Made by a program: the position numbers and the translations under genes
Assembly: GCA_032433595.1 (NCBI GenBank)
Contig: JASWJB010000034.1
Coordinates: 1-64,000, forward strand
Origin: Conoideocrella luteorostrata
Lineage: Eukaryota > Ascomycota > Sordariomycetes > Hypocreales > Clavicipitaceae
DNA: 64,000 bases
Direction of reading: 5' to 3'
Notes under the pieces: model-generated
Databases searched by the model: none
The model's input: the letters and a program-made list of their open reading frames with translations, nothing else
Told to the model about the DNA's origin: nothing
Shown here: in pieces, positions 58,372 to 64,000 of the stretch
Position numbering within the stretch: the first letter of the stretch is position 1
How the letters are laid out: every line of letters starts with the position of its first letter

Positions 58372-61300
58372 ATGGATCCCACCATGACAGAGCACGATTT
58401 TCGATTTCCGCGAAGGCCAGGCCGTTCAGGTCGCGGCGCTGGTAATGAGGGCATCAGCCACCAGAGCCTTGAGTCCGCGTCCTCTGACCTTTCCCAGACC
58501 GTCGCCGCCGCCAACAAGAACCTGTTGTCCGGCAATGCCTTGTTTCCGTCTTTCGAGAATGCCGCCGCCGCCGATTCTTCCAAGTCCATTGACCAGCTGC
58601 GGCATGACGATCCCCTCGCCGCTCAGGTTTGGAGGTTTTTCAGTAAGACGAAGCAGCAGCTGCCGCACCAGGAGCGCCTCGAAAATCTTACCTGGCGCAT
58701 GATGGCTCTCAACATGCGGAAACAGAGACAAGACGACACGACTCGCTTGGCCAAGGAACAGCAGAACAGGTATACTTCTTCTTTTGTATTCAAGTACCTT
58801 CCTAGCATTCATGTGTGATGTGAAATCCTGTTTGGATCCCCGCAACCGCAATTGTCCCCGTGTATTGCATCATCGTCGGCCCGGCAAATGGCTAACGAGA
58901 GGGCTTCTGAATCTGCTCGCCTCGGCTATCTAGATTCAATCGCTCCATGATACAGAATGCCCCAAGTGGGATTGCCCAATTGCGAAAGACGTCAGACATA
59001 AATCTCGCCAAAAATTCCGACGCCATGAACCTCGACGACTTCATCCATTCTGAAAATGTTGCCACTCCGTCCGGTCTCATGTCCCCGCCTCCTGCTCCCA
59101 AGTTCGAGGAAGACTCACCACCCACTGGCCCATCGGCTTCCGCTATTCCCATCAAATCTCGCAAGGACCCTGCCAGCAACCACTGTGTTCCCCAGTCTGT
59201 ACCGCATCATCAACGGCCAGGCAATAGCGAGTTCAACTACGTCCAGCGTCATCACCGCAAGACAAGCATTGATGAGCGCCGAGTGAGTAACACACTCCCC
59301 TCAACCATTATGAGATTAGCCAATACAATTCACTCCTTCTTGCTCTTTGACTCGTACTCTGGTCCACCCATATTCACAGACAAACCTTTGGTTTACATGT
59401 TCGCAATACACATCACACTCTTCACACTGACGATTATAAGAACAACTCGGATCCCGTCTCATTCCGCTAACATAACTCACCTAGAACCGGAAACGTCCAG
59501 CCAACTTTTCCCCCCATGTGCTTGCAGTCAATAGCAACACATCTGGCGCAGCATCCAATATTGAGGCTGACTCGGAGCTTCAAGGATATTCCCTTGATAA
59601 CACCAACTCGGTCACGATGCAGCAGCTGACCCAAGGTGGCAACCCAGCCGTTCCCTTTGCGCTCAACACTTTCATGGACAACGATACCTCAATGAACCAG
59701 GCAGCCCATTTTCAGCAGAACTTCCCCTTTTCTCCTTCCAGCTCTCCAATGATACCCCATGGTCCTTTCTCCAACATGTATACTACTAGCTCTTCGGTTC
59801 CGTCCTCATCTCTCAATGCTGTCGACCTGTACTCGCCAACCGGATCTGCCTACCAGTCTACGGCGTCTACTCCCATGGCTATGGGTGACGGCGATGGCTT
59901 GTATTTCGGCTCTCAGGATAACCGCCAGCAACGGCAGCAAGGCGCCAGACAACACCAGACCCAGCTTATGGGAAACAACGTGGGACACAATCTGCAGTTC
60001 ATGTATGGTGGCAGAAACAACGGCAATCCAATGTACTCGGCTCCTGGAACTGAGGCAGGGTCTATGTCAGCCTTGAGCACTGCCCCCAATTCATTTAGTC
60101 ACATTGATCCAACCCAGGTGTTCCGGAACGATAGCCAGGTTGCTTCCCCTACCGTGTCAATGAGGCCGGATAATATGTTCTCATTTGGAGGTGATTCGGA
60201 TGATGAAGACGGCAACATAAATATGTCTGGTCAGAACATGCCCGCTCATGGTGACTTTTCTTCATCCATGGATGATGTCGGGCCGCTGGGCTGGGATGCG
60301 TCTCTTCCCGGGCAATTTAGCACCATGGCTGCCCGGTTTCCTGGCGGTCCTCCTCGCAAGCAGGTTATAATTGGAGGTACTACAACCGATTACGCTGACA
60401 ACGACGGCGACTGGGAAGCGTCTGGCTTGGCGCGCTCGCAGTCCTTCAAAGGCAATGAAAAGAGACAGCCAAAAATTCCCCGAACAGCGTCAACGCCGTA
60501 CCACATGGCTAGCAAACACAATGGTTTCGAACAAATCGCCCAGAGTTTGCCCACATCTCCTGGAGATAACGTTCCCGGTACCATGTCCGGATTCTCATCT
60601 GCTGCTCCGAGTCGTCCGTCGTCGCCACCGCCCAATTCCAAGCACGGCTCGAGCACAAACCTGCAGGCTGCAGCGGGCGGGAATCAGAACGACAGTGGTG
60701 TACCAACAACCTGCACCAACTGCTTCACGCAGACCACACCGTTGTGGAGACGAAATCCAGAAGGTCAGCCACTATGCAATGCTTGTGGACTTTTCCTCAA
60801 GCTGCACGGTGTTGTTCGACCTTTGAGTTTGAAGACAGATGTGATCAAGAAGCGAAACAGAGGTTCAGGGCCTAACGGATCCAGTAGCGGTGCGAGGTCC
60901 AGGAAGAGCGCCCCTGGTTCCGCGATTACGTCTCGAAAGAATTCCACCTTGTCCCTGGGAACAGTGGCCGCGAGCAGTGCAAACGCCAACGCCAATGTCA
61001 TCTATAACAACAATAGCGTGTCGCCTCCCGCAGCCCGAAATGCCCTGCCTAAAGACAGCGAAAGCCCCGCGGCTACAACTGCAAGCTCTGGTGCCAACAC
61101 AGCTGGAAGCACACCGAACAGCCACTACGGAAACATGGGCTCCAGTGCTAACGCGGTTGGCGGCAAAGGCGTAGTGTCGATTTCTACAGCTCCGCACAAA
61201 GCAGTTTCAGGACCAGACGCATTATCCACTTCAAAATCCGGGTCTGGATCTGCTTCGTCCAAACGACAGCGCCGGCATAGCAAGAGTGTCGGCGCTGACA

Positions 61301-61563
61301 GCTCGTCCGGAATGGAGGTTGACAGCCCCATTGAGACCGCCAGGCCCAGCGACTCGTCACGGTCTATTGGGAACACGCCCAACATGGCATCCTTGTCGTC
61401 CACCATGCTTTCAAATAGCTTTGGCATGGCTCCTCAACGACATCCCATAGGTCATGGAGGCATGATGTCATTAGGTCACCATCAGCCTGGCGGCCCACAG
61501 CACAACGCTGGAGGTCCGTCTACTGGTCCACAGGAGTGGGAGTGGCTTACGATGAGTCTTTAA
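58372..61563 (+). CDS. areA: GATA-type nitrogen regulator AreA/NIT2, 941 aa
   Basis: Global activator of nitrogen-catabolite genes when preferred nitrogen is scarce; binds HGATAR sites. Exons: 58372-58769, 58934-59282 and 59485-61563 (introns 164 and 202 nt, longer than others here); the frame closes at 942 codons. The N-terminus [17 protein letters not shown] is followed by the conserved fungal segment [20 protein letters not shown] and [15 protein letters not shown]. Exon 2 carries [20 protein letters not shown]. The exon 2-3 junction reads [18 protein letters not shown]. The single GATA finger has Cys659-X2-Cys662-X17-Cys680-X2-Cys683 ([35 protein letters not shown]), then the basic [11 protein letters not shown]. 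The extreme C-terminus EWEWLTMSL matches the AreA tail that binds the corepressor NmrA. Ser/Asn-rich spacers are probably disordered. The alternative start is Met5. Confidence 0.96.
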
Positions 61564-63021
61564 CCTTTTTTTATTTACGGCTCTGGCGCTGATGAGCTAG
61601 AACGAGGTGCATGGTGATTGGTGTTGGGACTTAAATACAAGGGGTGTTCATAAGATTTCCCTGCGGCGTCGGGCTGGAGGGTATTGTCTAGTTATCGGGT
61701 AGATTACTTAAACGAGCGGAGATTTGTTTTGGTGATTTTCCAATTCTATGACCCATTTGTTACGGTGGTAGCCCTGTTGCATTGTTATACCAGGTATTTG
61801 CGTTGTGGTTTGAGGTCGGTCGTCACGCTTGACTTCAATGGAAGATAACCATTTGATATAGATGGAGATCTTTTATTATTGTTTTTCTTATTTGCAGGAC
61901 ACAGCTAGCTACCTATATGTACGGGGTGGGGCGGTGTATCGAGGGAGAAGCCATGTTCTCGGCTTTGGTTGATGGGTGTCGGCTGCAATTTTGTTTTTTT
62001 TATCTATTTTATGACTTTTTGCTTTTTTTTGGCCCTTTGTCCGCTGCACCTAACCGCAGGTGCAGCTGGGAGAGAAACGCACACGCCAGGAGTTGGTTCG
62101 GATAGTAATGGTACATAGAGTCGTCCTTTAGGATGTTCGTTAAGAATCTGATTTCAGTCACGATTTTGATTTTTATCTCGATATCAACCAACTAATCGAT
62201 CCTTCCTTCTCAACTCCGTGCATGTTTCATATAATCATATGGTAGGAATGCACATGCTGTCTGTGCATAGATGGTGACCTTTGACCAGCCCGAGGAAGGG
62301 AATCTTCGTTTTTACATGGAGGAGACATGTCCAACTTGATGTACAACCTGGGTGAAGGTAGTCCTTCCGGAGACTACTATCGTTATTGTAGCATAGAGAA
62401 TCCATAGCCCAGCCTAGAGATTGCGTAGCAACTCCGAACATGATAATATCCATACGTCAATTCTCTATCATGACATGCCTAACAAAAACATATGTAATAC
62501 ACAACACAGACCAAACAAGCGGGTAACTAAAATGAAACGAGCCCTTCGAGACGTACAAAGACCGTCTCCATTTCCAACCCATTAGTCAACAAAAAAAGAG
62601 TTCTCTTTTACTCCCCGATTTGTATTAAGTCAAGGTGATTCAAGAGAGAGAGGGGGGGAGAGAAAAGCACGCGTACTTTACAATCCAGACCATGAACTTT
62701 GTGTGAGTGACCCTGTCGGTCCAGCCAACGCCTTATCGTGTTCCTTTACTTTACCCTTCTCAGCAATTCAATTCTCCTCTCATTTGGTTGTTTGACTCGC
62801 ATTAAACTCCAGATCTTTGCTCATGCATCCATATAGTATAAAAAGAAAAGTATACAGCCAGCATCAGACACTCTCTTGGTACGTGGAGAAGCCCACATGC
62901 ACGACCTTCCTTGGAAATATTTGTCAAGACACACCAGCGTGCAGGGTGGCCGCGAAATTTACAGCATCACCCGCTGGTTGACACAGGTGCGCCAGTCTCG
63001 ACTCGCGCTCCACGGCTCGTT
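61564..63021. other. Convergent intergenic region (areA / Dbf2-type kinase)
   Basis: 1.46 kb, with the areA 3' flank at left. In A. nidulans the areA 3' UTR controls mRNA stability; nothing specific can be pointed to here. A purine tract (GAGAGAGAGGGGGGG-like) is at about 62645-62665. No gene seen. Confidence 0.55.
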
Positions 63022-64000
63022 CTAGAGCATGGTGCCAAAAGTCTCGTTGTCCGAAACGGGAATACGCTTTCGCGGGCTACCGCCATCTTCAGTAGCAGGC
63101 TTGCGATGTCTGAAAGTGAATCCGACAAAGAGGCTCTTGCTCATTTCGTCTTCCCGTTCAGCCATAGTTTCTAGTGCCTGCTGTTTCTCGTGCACTTCCT
63201 TGTACTTGGCCATGTCTGCTTCGTTGCTGAAGTCGTCGAAGTAGCCGGCGTCCGTCTCCGAGTCCAGCTCGGGCACAAATGGAGCCCTGGTTTGTCGGAG
63301 AGACTCCCAGTCTACTTCGGCAAAATATTGGTGACTATAGATATCTTGAATGTTTGAGAAGCGACGAGTGCGAGAGTTGATGCAGCTTGACTCGGTTGTC
63401 AGTATGTCCTTCACGATGGGGAACAGCCTTAGATATTCATATACTTACTTTGTGATGAAATTCCAGGTACGGTTACTGAGAAAGTAATTGGGATCTTCCC
63501 AGACAGGTCGTTTAAGAACGTCCTTCCAATGTTTCAGGTTTCTCCAGGTCTCATCAGATGATGATCCAACGAATGGAGGAAAACCGGTCAGGCCCTCGAA
63601 AAGCATGCATCCAAGACTCCAATAGTCTACGGTGTAATCGTATTCCTCCCCTCTAAGGACTTCGGGCGCCATGTAATCGGGAGACCCTACTATAGACTTT
63701 GCATAGTTGACGTCGTTCTGTCGCATGTTACGGTAACTTTCACGACGCTCGGCCACTGTTCTTTGATCCATGGGCTTGCCAAATGGCACGGAGGTCTCTG
63801 ATGCTTCCTCAAGCTTGATTCTCATGGACTCGATCCTTGAAGGTGCCAAAACACCGGCTGCAAGGCCAAAGTCAGTGAGCTTGACATGGCCGGTTGAATC
63901 CACGAGGAAGTTTTCCGGTTTCAAGTCTCGGTGAATGTAGCCGAGCTCGTGAAGAGCATTGACGGCACAAAACATCTCGGCAATATAGAATCGCGCGTGC
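63022..64000 (-). CDS. Dbf2/Sid2-type NDR-family Ser/Thr kinase, partial (5' part beyond window edge)
   Basis: Kinase of the septation-initiation / mitotic-exit pathway, which with its Mob1 partner drives septum formation. The seen part is the C-terminal half of the kinase domain and the tail. The upstream exon runs from the window edge (64000) to 63450: IAEMFCAVNALHELGYIHRDLKPENFLVDS, VKLTDFGLAAG, an NDR-type insertion with RESYRNMRQNDVNYAKSIVGSPDYMAPEVL, and YDYTVDYWSLGCMLFEGL. The last exon is 63385-63022. The 64-nt intron has a GTAAGT donor, a CTGAC branch box and a TCAAG acceptor, joining WNFIT to NCINSRTRRFSNIQDIYSHQYF. The tail includes the hydrophobic motif SLFVGFTFRHRKP typical of NDR/LATS kinases. 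The first half of the protein is not in the window. Orb6/Cot1 is less likely given the insertion and tail. Confidence 0.9.

Noticed and set aside
60865..61427. Antisense frames over the areA Ser/Asn-rich C-terminal half
   Set aside because: Low-complexity shadows without start context or family.
63361..63449. Alternative acceptors (CTAAG, GAAG) for the last intron of the Dbf2-type kinase
   Set aside because: GAAG creates a stop. CTAAG would add residues (LFPIVKDILTTES) that break the kinase-domain pattern, whereas TCAAG gives WNFITNCINSRTRRF, which fits.

Overview
The window is nuclear DNA of a filamentous ascomycete. The best fit is a Sordariomycete, probably of the order Hypocreales. The evidence is short introns (about 50-90 nt) with GTRNGT donors and CTAAC/CTGAC-like branch points. 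The gene content is also typical: a GATA nitrogen regulator with the AreA C-terminus, a Pkc1-type protein kinase C with HR1-C2-C1-C1-kinase layout, Kre2-type mannosyltransferase, She9/Mdm33 and a fungal PAT1. No rRNA, tRNA, CRISPR or intact mobile element was recognised. The species cannot be named from sequence alone.

Layout, left to right. A mitochondrial thioredoxin (partial, minus strand) runs off the left edge, followed by a large disordered basic protein (1860-4049, minus). A gene-poor stretch of about 6.4 kb follows. Next is a compact block: D-amino-acid oxidase and ALG3 (both plus), an EIF1AD-like S1 protein (minus, ending 42 bp from ALG3), a BSC6-like MFS transporter (plus), a HAD phosphatase (minus) and She9 (plus). 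After a 2.9 kb promoter-like gap comes the seven-exon protein kinase C gene (22584-26466). Then come a branched-chain-type acyl-CoA dehydrogenase (minus), mitochondrial ribosomal protein uS12m (plus), a KRE2/KTR mannosyltransferase (minus), PAT1 (plus), RNA polymerase III subunit RPC5 (minus) and an NPC2-like ML-domain protein with a GC-AG intron (minus). An aminoglycoside-phosphotransferase-fold protein (minus) and a LITAF-domain protein (plus) close the gene-rich part. From 47.2 to 58.4 kb the DNA is gene-poor, with one candidate small cysteine-rich protein. The areA nitrogen regulator gene (58372-61563) and a partial Dbf2/Sid2-type NDR kinase (minus, running off the right edge) finish the window.

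The genes are mostly unrelated housekeeping functions in alternating divergent and convergent pairs; no biosynthetic cluster is visible. Some themes recur: protein glycosylation (ALG3, KRE2/KTR), cell-wall integrity and septation signalling (Pkc1, Dbf2/Sid2), and nitrogen use (areA, D-amino-acid oxidase).

The strongest unexplained signal is a 9-bp word, TACGGAGTA, with its reverse complement TACTCCGTA. I count at least 26 exact copies by eye where about 0.5 would be expected by chance. All lie outside the exons I call, and several are joined head-to-head or head-to-tail by sharing a TA. Exon coordinates were worked out by hand from splice signals and reading-frame continuity. They have not been checked against transcripts or databases.
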